DNA of 13,647 nucleotides from Pseudomonadota bacterium (GTDB lineage Bacteria > Pseudomonadota > Alphaproteobacteria > Caulobacterales > Aquidulcibacteraceae): assembly GCA_023410295.1 (NCBI GenBank), contig JAEYPY010000284.1, forward strand, positions 1 through 13,647. The letters run 5' to 3'. The notes below the pieces were generated by a model that was given only the letters and a program-made list of their open reading frames with translations, was not told the origin of the DNA and made no database searches. Both the position numbers and the translations under genes were made by a program. Below, piece by piece: positions 7,251 to 13,640 of the stretch (position 1 is the stretch's first letter; each line of letters starts with the position of its first letter).

Positions 7251-7273
7251 TGCGGCGCGGGCGACTGCAATGA
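7250..7273 (+). other. Possible seven-codon coupling mini-ORF between surf1 and the M16 peptidase
   Basis: The surf1 stop forms TGATG, so an ATG begins on its last base. The frame reads MRRGRLQ and ends at a TGA (7271-7273) that overlaps the peptidase ATG (7270-7272) as ATGA. Both junctions are stop-start overlaps, as seen for translational coupling, and the peptidase has no clear ribosome binding site of its own. This may be chance; no conservation can be judged from one sequence. Confidence 0.3.
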
Positions 7274-8529
7274 GCGAACTCGAACTCATCCGCTTGCCGA
7301 ACGGCGTGCGCATTGCGCTCGATCCGATGCCCGGGCTCGCCACCGCCGCGCTTGGCGTCTGGCAGCGCGTCGGCGCGCGTTGGGAGCCGGCCGAGCAGAA
7401 CGGCATCGCCCATCTCTTCGAACACATGGCGTTCAAAGGCGCGGGGCCGCGCGATGCGCGCCAGTTCGCCGAGGCGATCGAGAACGCGGGCGGCGTCATG
7501 AACGCCGCCACCAGCTACGAGCGCACGTCGTATTATGCACGCGTGGTCGCAGAGCAGGCGCCATTCGCCTTCGACATGATCGCCGACATCCTGTTCGAGC
7601 CGCACTGGGCGGCGGATGATCTGGAGAAGGAAAAGGGCGTCGTCGCGCAGGAGCGCGGCGAAGCTTATGACGCCGCCGACGATCGCGTGTTCGAACTGCA
7701 CCAGGCCGCGCTCTATCCCGATCAGCCGCTCGGCCGGCCGATCCTGGGCGAGGAAGCCACGCTCGCGAACATCAGCGTGGAAACGCTGAACGCCTTCCGC
7801 GACATGCATCTTTCGCCCGAGCGCGTCGTCGTCTCCATCGCCGGCGCGTTCGATCGAAGCGCCGTGCTCGACGCCGTCGAGCGGCGCTTTGCCAACCTCA
7901 CGGTGAAGCCGCCGCGCATCGCCGACGCCGCCCGTGCGCATGCCGGCCGCGCCAGCGAAACGCGTAAGCTCGAACAGACGCACCTCGTCTTCTCCTGGCC
8001 CGCGCCCAGCGCCGGCGAAGACGCGCTCTACGCCGCGCGGCTCATGTCGGAGATTTTCGGCGGCGGCATGTCCTCGCGTCTCTTCCAGGAAGTGCGCGAG
8101 GAGCGCGGCCTCGTCTATGCGATCGACTCTTTCCTCGACACCTTCGAGGACGATGGCCGCATGCACGTCTATGCCGGCTGCTCGGACAAGAACGCAGTCG
8201 CCGTCGCAGAGATTGTACGCGACCAGCTGGCGCTTCTGGCCGAGAAGGGCCCCAACGAAGCCGAACTTACACGCGCCAAGGCGGTCGCCCGCGCGCAGAT
8301 GCTGATGGGCCTCGAGGCGCCATCGGCCCGCGCCGAGGCGCGCGTGGCCCAAGTGTTCCTGCGCGACCGCCTAATCCCGTTCGATGAAATCCGCGCAAGG
8401 CTTGAGGCCGTCACCATTGCCGATGTCCAGGCCCTTGCCGCCGCCGCCCTCAAGGGCCCGGCCTGCGCCGTCTCGATCGGACCGAAGGCGGGGCATGGCG
8501 CGTTGAAGGCGTTTGAGGCAAAGTCCTGA
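7270..8529 (+). CDS. M16 family zinc peptidase (mitochondrial-processing-peptidase-like)
   Basis: Seen: 419 residues with the two-domain pitrilysin fold pattern. The inverted zinc motif is HLFEHMAFKG with H48, E51 and H52. The third ligand is most likely E128 in VVAQERGE, 75 residues after H52, which is normal spacing for the family. The C-terminal half carries the conserved SSRLFQEVREERGLVYAI segment (R270 and Y283) that contacts substrate. All catalytic residues are present, so this is an active-type (beta-MPP-like) member rather than a degenerate subunit. The ATG at 7270 gives a normal family N-terminus (MSELELIRLPNGVRIA); the frame continues upstream inside surf1 but without support. Known: in many alphaproteobacteria this gene follows thrC near the cox cluster; here it follows surf1 directly. 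Substrates in bacteria are not well known. Confidence 0.93.
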   Translation: MSELELIRLPNGVRIALDPMPGLATAALGVWQRVGARWEPAEQNGIAHLFEHMAFKGAGPRDARQFAEAIENAGGVMNAATSYERTSYYARVVAEQAPFAFDMIADILFEPHWAADDLEKEKGVVAQERGEAYDAADDRVFELHQAALYPDQPLGRPILGEEATLANISVETLNAFRDMHLSPERVVVSIAGAFDRSAVLDAVERRFANLTVKPPRIADAARAHAGRASETRKLEQTHLVFSWPAPSAGEDALYAARLMSEIFGGGMSSRLFQEVREERGLVYAIDSFLDTFEDDGRMHVYAGCSDKNAVAVAEIVRDQLALLAEKGPNEAELTRAKAVARAQMLMGLEAPSARAEARVAQVFLRDRLIPFDEIRARLEAVTIADVQALAAAALKGPACAVSIGPKAGHGALKAFEAKS

Positions 8530-8533
8530 GACG

Positions 8534-9103
8534 ATGGCTCTGATGCGCAAGGACAACGAGGGCAGCCGCCGCATCGATGGCGAGGGAATCTATCTCCGCG
8601 CGCCGGAGCTGCGCGACTATCAGGAATGGTCCGATCTCCGGGAAGCCAGCCGCGCGCACTTGATCCCCTGGGAGCCGACCTGGGCGCAGGACGAAACCTC
8701 GCGCGGCTCGTTCCGCTACAAGCTCAGGCGCTACAGCGAAGATGCACGCGACGACCGCGCCCACGCGCTGTTCGTGTTCCGCGAGGAGGACGATGCGCTT
8801 GTCGGCGGCGTGACGCTGTCCAACATCCGCCGCGGCGTCGCGCAGATGGCTTCGCTCGGCTATTGGGCCGGCGAAGTGTTCTCTGGGAAGGGCTACATCA
8901 CCGCGGCCGTGCGCGCCGTGGTGCGCTACGCCTTCGAAGACCTCGACCTCCACCGCGTCGAAGCCGCCTGCCAACCCGACAATATGGCCTCGCGCCGCGT
9001 CTTAGAAAAAGCCGGCTTCACGCAAGAGGGCTTCGCCAAGGCCTACCTCAAGATCAACGGCAAATGGCGCGACCATCTGCTGTTCGGGATCGTGAGCGAG
9101 TAG
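8534..9103 (+). CDS. GNAT acetyltransferase, RimJ/RimL type
   Basis: Transfers acetyl from acetyl-CoA to an amine, probably a protein N-terminus. Seen: 189 residues. The first strand IYLRAPELRDYQEW is followed by an HLIPWEPTW segment typical of the RimJ group. The acetyl-CoA loop region is GYWAGEVFSGKGYITAAV (about 109-126). The C-terminal block holds HRVEAACQPDN.ASRRVLEKAGF and GFAKAYLKINGKWRDH, typical of RimJ/RimL enzymes. It begins four bases after the peptidase stop. The ATG at 8534 is preferred over a TTG at 8513 inside the peptidase gene; an ATG at 8543 is also possible. It is the last gene of the cox operon run. Sequence alone does not separate ribosomal protein acetylation from another substrate, so no symbol is given. 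Confidence 0.9.
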   Translation: MALMRKDNEGSRRIDGEGIYLRAPELRDYQEWSDLREASRAHLIPWEPTWAQDETSRGSFRYKLRRYSEDARDDRAHALFVFREEDDALVGGVTLSNIRRGVAQMASLGYWAGEVFSGKGYITAAVRAVVRYAFEDLDLHRVEAACQPDNMASRRVLEKAGFTQEGFAKAYLKINGKWRDHLLFGIVSE

Positions 9104-9113
9104 GGGTTAGCGG

Positions 9114-9290
9114 CTAATCAAAGAAATAGCTGTGCAGCTGCAGCTTGTGCCAAGTCCAGATGATGGCGCCAGCTGTTACAGCAAAGCCTGCAACTTCGAT
9201 CCATCCGCTCAAGTTCGCATCGACCAGCATCAGTATGGTGCTTGCAACGAGCAGCAGCGCTGCGAGTTGAACCTTTCGTCCTAGCTTCAT
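9114..9290 (-). CDS. Small two-helix membrane protein, unknown function
   Basis: Not recognised. Seen: a 58-residue frame from an ATG at 9290, starting five bases after the yqgE stop on the same strand. The basic head (MKLGRK) precedes a hydrophobic helix at about 8-23 and a second at about 31-46, and the chain ends HKLQLHSYFFD. A longer start at 9311 (65 residues) would overlap the end of yqgE. Neither start has a clear ribosome binding site, so translation may depend on coupling to yqgE. The gene ends ten bases from the convergent acetyltransferase stop. Composition is less GC-rich than the neighbours, with more A/T, which may signal relaxed constraint or a recent origin. It could be non-functional, although its hydrophobic pattern is coherent. 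Confidence 0.55.
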   Translation of the reverse strand: MKLGRKVQLAALLLVASTILMLVDANLSGWIEVAGFAVTAGAIIWTWHKLQLHSYFFD

Positions 9291-9294
9291 TTCG

Positions 9295-9852
9295 CTAAGC
9301 CATCCCCGCATCGCCAACGAGCTGCGCTGGATCAAAGCCCAGCGACTTGATCGCGGCGGTCCATTTTTCTTCGTGCTTGTCGCCGAAGATGATGGCGTCG
9401 TTCGCATCGACGACGAGCCAGGCGTTGTGCTTGAGTTCGTCTTCCAGCTGCCCCGCGCCCCAGCCGGCGCAGCCGAGCGCGAGCACGTAGTGCTCGGGCG
9501 CATCGGTTTTCGCCACCGCTTCCAGCACGTCGCGCGTCGCGGTCAAACGGATGCCGTCCGCAATCTCGACCGTGGCTTCGCCGGCGGCGAAATCCGCGGA
9601 GTGAAGCACATAGCCGCGGTCGGGCTGCACCGGCCCGCCATCTAGGACCAGCCGGTCGCCGCTCTTCTCGGCCGAGAGGCCCAGGTGCTCCAGCACCTCG
9701 CTCAGCGTGATCTCTTCGCGCGGCTTGTTGATGACCACGCCCATCGCGTGCTCGGCGTCATGCGTGCACATCATGATGACGGCGTGGTCGAAACGGGGAT
9801 CGCTCATCCCCGGCATCGCCACCAGCAGCTTGCCCTGCAGCGTGTCGCTCAT
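9295..9852 (-). CDS. yqgE: YqgE/AlgH family protein
   Basis: Seen: 185 residues, a full-length UPF0301/YqgE/AlgH protein. Family hallmarks in order are LQGKLLVAMPGM (6-16), FDHAVIMMC.HD, GVVINKP (38-44), LDGGPVQPDRGYVLHS, and a late GCAGWGAGQLEDEL segment followed by NAWLV. No catalytic residues are known for this family. AlgH was first linked to alginate gene regulation in Pseudomonas, but a general biochemical role is not settled. Start choice: the ATG at 9852 gives the usual N-terminus. A TTG at 9888 would add an unusual Gly/Pro-rich stretch and is unlikely. It is transcribed divergently from the peroxiredoxin gene and followed by the 58-residue membrane protein gene. Confidence 0.93.
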   Translation of the reverse strand: MSDTLQGKLLVAMPGMSDPRFDHAVIMMCTHDAEHAMGVVINKPREEITLSEVLEHLGLSAEKSGDRLVLDGGPVQPDRGYVLHSADFAAGEATVEIADGIRLTATRDVLEAVAKTDAPEHYVLALGCAGWGAGQLEDELKHNAWLVVDANDAIIFGDKHEEKWTAAIKSLGFDPAQLVGDAGMA

Positions 9853-9980
9853 GGGGCCAATGCTCCCGCGTCCGGGTCCCACTGGCAAGAGGGCGCTCGC
9901 ATATCCGGGCGCCGCCGCCTAAATAGGCGTCTGAGATCGGCCTTTTGGCCGCCTTGAAAGACAAGAGACGAGGGAACGAA
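9853..9980. promoter_or_regulatory. Divergent yqgE / peroxiredoxin intergenic region with two palindromes
   Basis: This 128-base gap must hold promoters for both genes. It contains the palindrome GCCTAAATAGGC at 9917-9928 (5-base arms, 2-base centre), a plausible operator or an AT-rich promoter core. It also contains a hairpin with arms CGGCC (9938-9942) and GGCCG (9947-9951) around TTTT, lying in the likely 5' leader of the peroxiredoxin mRNA. The peroxiredoxin ribosome binding site is GAGGG at 9970-9974. No known regulator motif was recognised with confidence. Confidence 0.4.
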
Positions 9981-10463
9981 ATGATCAAAGTCGGCGAGCG
10001 CCTTCCGGACGTGCAGTTCAACGTCCCCACAAGCGAGGGCATGAAGCAGATGCGCACGGCCGAGATTTTCGGCGGCAAGACCGTGGCGCTCTTCGCCGTG
10101 CCGGGCGCGTTCACGCCGACCTGTTCGGCCCGCCATCTGCCGAGCTTCCGCGAGAAGGCCGAAGAGCTGAAAGCCAAGGGCGTCGATACGATCGCCTGCA
10201 CGGCGGTCAACGATCACTTCGTCATGGGCGCCTGGGCGCGCGATCAGGACGTCGCCGAGAACATCATGATGCTGGCCGACGGCTCGGGCGAGTTCGCCAA
10301 GGCGGTTGGCCTCGACGCCGATTTCTCCAAGTTCGGCATGGGCCCGCGCTCGAAGCGCTATTCAATGCTCGTCAAGGATGGCGTGGTAGATAAACTGAAC
10401 GTTGAAGACGCAGGTGAATACAAGGTTTCCAGCGCCGAGCATTTGCTCACGCAATTAAGCTGA
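9981..10463 (+). CDS. Type II (Prx5-like) peroxiredoxin
   Basis: Reduces hydrogen peroxide and alkyl hydroperoxides in the cytoplasm. Seen: 160 residues, the standard length. The active-site block PGAFTPTCSARHLPSF carries P41, T45 and the peroxidatic C48; a conserved arginine lies later, in the GPRSKRYS segment. A second cysteine, C73 (IACTAVND), lies 25 residues after C48. That is the spacing of the resolving cysteine in plant-type PrxII enzymes, which use glutaredoxin or glutathione or thioredoxin as reductant. Which reductant applies here is not shown by the sequence. The ATG at 9981 has GAGGG six bases upstream; the frame is open further up without a better start. It is followed 43 bases later by the SPFH gene on the same strand and may be cotranscribed with it. 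Confidence 0.94.
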   Translation: MIKVGERLPDVQFNVPTSEGMKQMRTAEIFGGKTVALFAVPGAFTPTCSARHLPSFREKAEELKAKGVDTIACTAVNDHFVMGAWARDQDVAENIMMLADGSGEFAKAVGLDADFSKFGMGPRSKRYSMLVKDGVVDKLNVEDAGEYKVSSAEHLLTQLS

Positions 10464-10506
10464 TCGAAACCAGACGGGCGCCGCAGAAGCGGCCGGAGGG
10501 CTGAGA

Positions 10507-11457
10507 ATGACGCCGGTTATCATCTTCGCCGTAATGGCGCTCGTGCTTGCGTTCGCGGCGATCAAAGTCGTGCCGCAAGGCCGGCAATTCACCGTCGAAC
10601 GCTTCGGTCGTTACACGCGCACGCTGCGCCCGGGCATCTCCTTCCTCATCCCGTTCGTCGACCGCATCGGCCGGCGCTTGTCGATGATGGAAACGGTGCT
10701 CGACGTGCCGCGCCAGGAAGTGATCACCAAAGACAACGCCGTCGTCTCGGTCGACGGCGTCGTCTTCATCCAGATCATCGACGCTTCGAAAGCGGCCTAC
10801 GAGGTGGAGAACCTCATCCAGGCAATCCAGAACCTCTGCATGACCAATATCCGCACCGTCGTCGGTTCGATGGATCTCGACGAGGTGCTCTCGCAACGCG
10901 ATGTCATCAACGCGCGGCTGCTCTCGGTCGTCGATGCGGCGACGACGGCCTGGGGCACCAAGGTGCTGCGCGTCGAGATCAAGGATCTGACGCCGCCTCA
11001 AGACCTCATCAACGCCATGGCGCGGCAGATGAAAGCCGAGCGCGAACGCCGCGCCGTCATCCTCGAAGCCGAGGGCGAGAAGCAGGCCGCAATCCTGGTC
11101 GCCGAAGGCGCCAAGCAATCTGCAATCCTGCAGGCCGAAGGCCGCCGCGAAGCCGCTTTCCGCGATGCCGAAGCCCGCGAACGCGAAGCCGAAGCGGAAG
11201 CCAAGGCCACCGACATGGTGAGCCAAGCCATCGCCAAGGGCGACGTCAATGCGATCCGCTACTTCCTCGGCCTCAAATACGTCGAAGCCTTCGGCGAACT
11301 CGCCACCTCCAACCAGCAACGCACCGTGATCGTCCCGGCCGATCTCGGCGGCCTTGCGGGCCTTGTCGAAGGCCTGCGCGCGCTCAATGCCCAAGGCGAA
11401 GCAGCTGGCCCCGGCGGCGGCCTCCCGCGCACGTCGGTCCCTCCCACGCGTGGCTAA
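10507..11457 (+). CDS. qmcA: SPFH/band 7 (stomatin-like) membrane protein QmcA
   Basis: Seen: 316 residues. An N-terminal transmembrane anchor lies at about 4-20, followed by the SPFH/PHB domain (about 21-180) with VVPQGRQFTVERFGRYTRTL and PGISFLIPFVDRIGRR. A long charged coiled coil (about 175-236) contains four hendecad units: AVILEAEGEKQ (183-193), AAILVAEGAKQ (194-204), SAILQAEGRRE (205-215) and AAFRDAEARER (216-226). The C-terminus is Gly/Pro rich. Known: QmcA/YbbK and other stomatins form large membrane rings and microdomains, and are encoded next to an NfeD protein, as here. The start is supported by GGAGGG (10495-10500) six bases before the ATG. The exact client proteins cannot be told from sequence. 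Confidence 0.93.
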   Translation: MTPVIIFAVMALVLAFAAIKVVPQGRQFTVERFGRYTRTLRPGISFLIPFVDRIGRRLSMMETVLDVPRQEVITKDNAVVSVDGVVFIQIIDASKAAYEVENLIQAIQNLCMTNIRTVVGSMDLDEVLSQRDVINARLLSVVDAATTAWGTKVLRVEIKDLTPPQDLINAMARQMKAERERRAVILEAEGEKQAAILVAEGAKQSAILQAEGRREAAFRDAEAREREAEAEAKATDMVSQAIAKGDVNAIRYFLGLKYVEAFGELATSNQQRTVIVPADLGGLAGLVEGLRALNAQGEAAGPGGGLPRTSVPPTRG

Positions 11458-11526
11458 GTCAGTGGTCAATGGTCAGTGGTCAGTAGAGCGCTGCATCCCA
11501 CTGCCTACTGACTACTGATCACTGAC
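11458..11526. repeat. Heptad-repeat palindrome between qmcA and nfeD
   Basis: Four direct seven-base units fill 11458-11485: GTCAGTG, GTCAATG, GTCAGTG and GTCAGTA. A 13-base spacer (11486-11498, containing the palindrome AGCGCT) is followed by four inverse units at 11499-11526: CACTGCC, TACTGAC, TACTGAT and CACTGAC. The outermost pair is perfectly complementary and the inner ones are imperfect, so the RNA can fold in several registers. It begins immediately after the qmcA stop and ends 16 bases before nfeD. Its A/T-richer composition differs sharply from the neighbouring genes, as expected of a mobile-type or expanding repeat. Confidence 0.8.
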
Positions 11527-11542
11527 TCGCTACATTAAAGCC

Positions 11543-11995
11543 ATGGACACGCTGGTCTCGCTTCTGAATGGGCTCGGCCCCGAACACTGGCTGGTGCTCG
11601 GTCTTATCCTGCTGATCGCCGAAATGGCGAGCGGCACGACCTATCTGCTCTGGCCCGCCGTCGCCGCCTTCATCACCGCGCTGCTGGCCTGGATCGCGCC
11701 GACCGGGTGGGTAGTCGAGATCGTCGTCTTCGGCGTGCTCATCCTCGTGCTCACGTATTTCGGCCATCCGCTGGTCAAGCGCTGGCGCAACGAGGGCGCC
11801 GCCAACGGCCTCAACGAACGCGGTGCGGCGCTGATCGGCTCGCGCGGCGTCGTTTCGACCTTCGCAAACGGGGTCGGCTCTGTGCGCGTGCAAGATACGG
11901 TCTGGCGCGCGCTTAGCGAAGATGATCTGCTGGCGGGCCAGGAAGTCGAAGTCACCGCCGTCGACGGCGCGACGCTGAAGGTGCGCCGCGCCTAG
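11543..11995 (+). CDS. NfeD family membrane protein (partner of SPFH protein)
   Basis: Seen: 150 residues of the short NfeD type without a protease domain. Three hydrophobic helices lie at about 14-30, 34-52 and 55-73, including IAEMASGTTYLLWPAVAA, a typical NfeD1b-like segment. A soluble beta-rich OB-fold domain (about 92-150) follows, with RGAALIGSRGVV, GSVRVQDTVWRA and the closing G..VEVTAVDGATLKV. Known: this class (E. coli YbbJ type) is encoded beside the stomatin-like QmcA and is thought to bind it at the membrane. Here it follows qmcA across a 85-base gap occupied by the heptad-repeat palindrome, so cotranscription is likely but translation is not coupled. The ribosome binding site is weak. 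Its TAG overlaps the rnhA stop on the other strand. Confidence 0.92.
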   Translation: MDTLVSLLNGLGPEHWLVLGLILLIAEMASGTTYLLWPAVAAFITALLAWIAPTGWVVEIVVFGVLILVLTYFGHPLVKRWRNEGAANGLNERGAALIGSRGVVSTFANGVGSVRVQDTVWRALSEDDLLAGQEVEVTAVDGATLKVRRA

Positions 11996-12426
11996 CGCAG
12001 CGTCTTGATGGCGCCGCGGGCCAGTTCATCAGCGCGGTTGTTCATCACATCGTCGGCGTGGCCTTTGACCCATTTCCAGGTCACGTCATGGCGCGACGCG
12101 GCCGTCTCGAGCGCGCGCCAAAGGTCCTCGTTCTTCACCGGCTTCTTGTCAGCGGTCTTCCAGCCGTTGTTTTTGCAGCCGTGAATCCATTTGGTGACGC
12201 CATCCATCACGTACTTTGAATCAGTGTGCAGCCGCACTTTCGTCGGCCGCTTTAGTGCATTCAGCGCCTCGATCGCCGCCATCAGCTCCATGCGGTTGTT
12301 GGTCGTCGCCGCCTCTGCGCCGGAGAGCTCTTTCTCCGTCTCGCCATAGCGCAACACCGCGCCCCAGCCTCCCGGTCCCGGATTGCCGCTGCACGCCCCG
12401 TCCGTCCAAATGTCCACAGTGCTCAT
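11992..12426 (-). CDS. rnhA: Ribonuclease HI
   Basis: Cleaves the RNA strand of RNA-DNA hybrids, removing primers and R-loops. Seen: 144 residues with the full DEDD set: D9 (WTDGACSGNPGPGGW), E47 (NNRMELMA), D69 (HTDSKYV) and D133 (NRADELAR). H123 in KGHA corresponds to the catalytic histidine of the E. coli enzyme. The basic handle region WIHGCKNNGWKTADKKPVKN (80-99) is present, as in E. coli-type enzymes. The ATG at 12426 overlaps the stop of the upstream membrane-protein gene as ATGA, so the longer in-frame reading to 12531 is rejected. It is convergent with nfeD: the two TAG codons share the bases CTAG at 11992-11995, leaving no room for a terminator between them. Confidence 0.97.
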   Translation of the reverse strand: MSTVDIWTDGACSGNPGPGGWGAVLRYGETEKELSGAEAATTNNRMELMAAIEALNALKRPTKVRLHTDSKYVMDGVTKWIHGCKNNGWKTADKKPVKNEDLWRALETAASRHDVTWKWVKGHADDVMNNRADELARGAIKTLR

Positions 12427-12848
12427 GGCGCCGATGTAGGCGGATTCGGCGCGTCGCGATCGGGGCGACGGATGAGCCAGAAGACGACGGCGTTGCAAAC
12501 ACCCGCGCCCAGTGCAATCGGCGTCAGCCACAAGAGTGGTTGCCGGCCGTCCCAGGCAGATATGACGAGTAACGTAATGAAGCCCGAAATTGCACCAACC
12601 GCCGCGTAGTCAATGAGACCACGCCGCCCCAGAGCATTTAACGCGATGTGCGCCGGCAAACCCAACACCAGAATCGCGGGATAGGCGAACGCGACGCCGA
12701 ACATGGCCAAAGCGATGATGGGCCCGATTAGCGTGGTAGCTTCCGGTGTCGTGAAGAGGACACTGATGATGGCAATGACGATCATCGCGGGGAGAGGGGT
12801 AAGCAGAACCGCGGCGGCGAGACGGCTCCAATTAGCTCGACCGGTCAT
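12423..12848 (-). CDS. Four-helix membrane protein, unknown function
   Basis: Not recognised. Seen: 141 residues from an ATG at 12848, with four hydrophobic helices at roughly 10-32, 40-67 (long, perhaps kinked), 81-97 and 104-126. A polar C-terminus ends RRPDRDAPNPPTSAP. No catalytic motif, cysteine pair or repeat is apparent. Its ATG overlaps the TGA of the kinase gene (ATGA, 12848-12845), and its own TGA overlaps the rnhA ATG (12426-12423). This places it firmly inside a three-gene coupled operon. A longer reading upstream in the same frame (to 13019) runs inside the kinase gene and is not supported. Short membrane proteins of this sort are commonly lineage-specific. Expression is likely given the coupling, but the role is open. 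Confidence 0.75.
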   Translation of the reverse strand: MTGRANWSRLAAAVLLTPLPAMIVIAIISVLFTTPEATTLIGPIIALAMFGVAFAYPAILVLGLPAHIALNALGRRGLIDYAAVGAISGFITLLVISAWDGRQPLLWLTPIALGAGVCNAVVFWLIRRPDRDAPNPPTSAP

Positions 12849-13627
12849 GTGCGCACCCGCCGTTGTTCGTCCAACTCCACCACACCAGCCGCGCCGTGCC
12901 CGCCCGCCATCATGCTGCGCGTCAGGCGTTCGTAGTGCATCAGGAAGCGATCGAGCTTTGCACGTTCCTCCGCATTCATCGCGCGGCCGAGCAATTGCTC
13001 CTCCTGCTCTCCGCGCCAACGGCGGACGATCTCCCAGCTTGGCGGCTTCAGATAGATCATCGCGTCGAACAGCGCGAAGAAGCGCGCGTACTCCTCGGCC
13101 AAAAACACCGCCTGCGCCGCGCGCCAGCGGCCGTCGCTATCGATGGCTTCAACGGCGTTGAGCGGCTTGCCGCTCTCGGGCGGCGTTGCGCCAAGGCACC
13201 AGCCGTCGATCAGGATCGCTTCGGGCTGCCCGCGATAGATCGGCCATTCGGTCTCCAGCGCGGGCTCATCGCGCAGCTTGTCGAACCGCGGCAGGCGCGT
13301 CTCACTCTCCGGCGTGGACCGCTGCAGCGCCTCGATCGTGGCGATGGCGAGATCGAGATCATGTGTGCCGGGCGGGCCGCGCGTGGCGAAGAGGGGATGA
13401 ATGAGCCGCCCGAGATCCACGCGCTCGGCTTTCGACCAATAGACATCGTCCAAAGAGAAGTGCGCAAAGCGCGGCCGGTTCGCCATCTCCAACAGCTTGC
13501 ACACCGTCGTCTTGCCGGAGCCCTGCGCGCCCGAGACGCCAATCAGCACCGGGCGATCAGCGTGAAGCACGCGCTGGTGTTGGATGACGTTGTAGATGAT
13601 GCGCGCAACGTCCCCCTCGCCCCGCAA
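12845..13627 (-). CDS. D-glycerate 3-kinase-like P-loop kinase (start uncertain)
   Basis: Predicted to phosphorylate D-glycerate to 3-phosphoglycerate with ATP. Seen (numbering from a TTG at 13627): Walker A GAQGSGKT (33-40), SLDDVY (58-63), GTHDLDLA (87-94), LPRFDK (112-117), ILIDGWCLGA (138-147), PPSWEIVRRWRGEQE (195-209) and a C-terminal MHYERLTR segment. The order SLDD-THD-LPRFDK-DGWCLG-RW matches the plant GLYK/YggC glycerate kinase group; related members are annotated only as kinases, so the substrate is an inference. Start: no ATG or ribosome binding site is present. The TTG lies in the loop of a palindrome (13613-13640), and the frame stays open to the window edge, reading PNPSPALRGEGD. 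Translation may therefore begin beyond the window. The stop overlaps the next gene as ATGA. Confidence 0.82.
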   Translation of the reverse strand: MRGEGDVARIIYNVIQHQRVLHADRPVLIGVSGAQGSGKTTVCKLLEMANRPRFAHFSLDDVYWSKAERVDLGRLIHPLFATRGPPGTHDLDLAIATIEALQRSTPESETRLPRFDKLRDEPALETEWPIYRGQPEAILIDGWCLGATPPESGKPLNAVEAIDSDGRWRAAQAVFLAEEYARFFALFDAMIYLKPPSWEIVRRWRGEQEEQLLGRAMNAEERAKLDRFLMHYERLTRSMMAGGHGAAGVVELDEQRRVRT

Positions 13628-13640
13628 GGCGGGGGAGGGG
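13613..13640. repeat. CCCCTC...GAGGGG palindrome overlapping the kinase 5' end
   Basis: CCCCTCGCCCCGC (13613-13625) pairs with GCGGGGGAGGGG (13629-13640) around the loop AAG, giving 12 pairs with one bulged G. On the minus strand this reads into the kinase frame as PSPALRGEGD. That peptide is a familiar mistranslation of a dispersed C/G-rich palindrome in many proteobacterial genomes. Repeat status is inferred, since only one copy is visible here. Confidence 0.6.

Noticed and set aside
6270..8352. Long minus-strand frames (413 and 390 codons) across DUF983, surf1 and the M16 peptidase
   Set aside because: Shadows of high-GC coding sequence; the opposite strand encodes complete proteins with catalytic motifs.
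9107..9117. TTAGC-G-GCTAA palindrome between the convergent acetyltransferase and small membrane protein genes
   Set aside because: With a usable loop only four pairs remain, without a T-run; too weak to call a bidirectional terminator.
10447..11469. 340-codon minus-strand frame opposite qmcA
   Set aside because: Antisense shadow of qmcA; its apparent repeats mirror the QmcA hendecads and no independent signal supports it.
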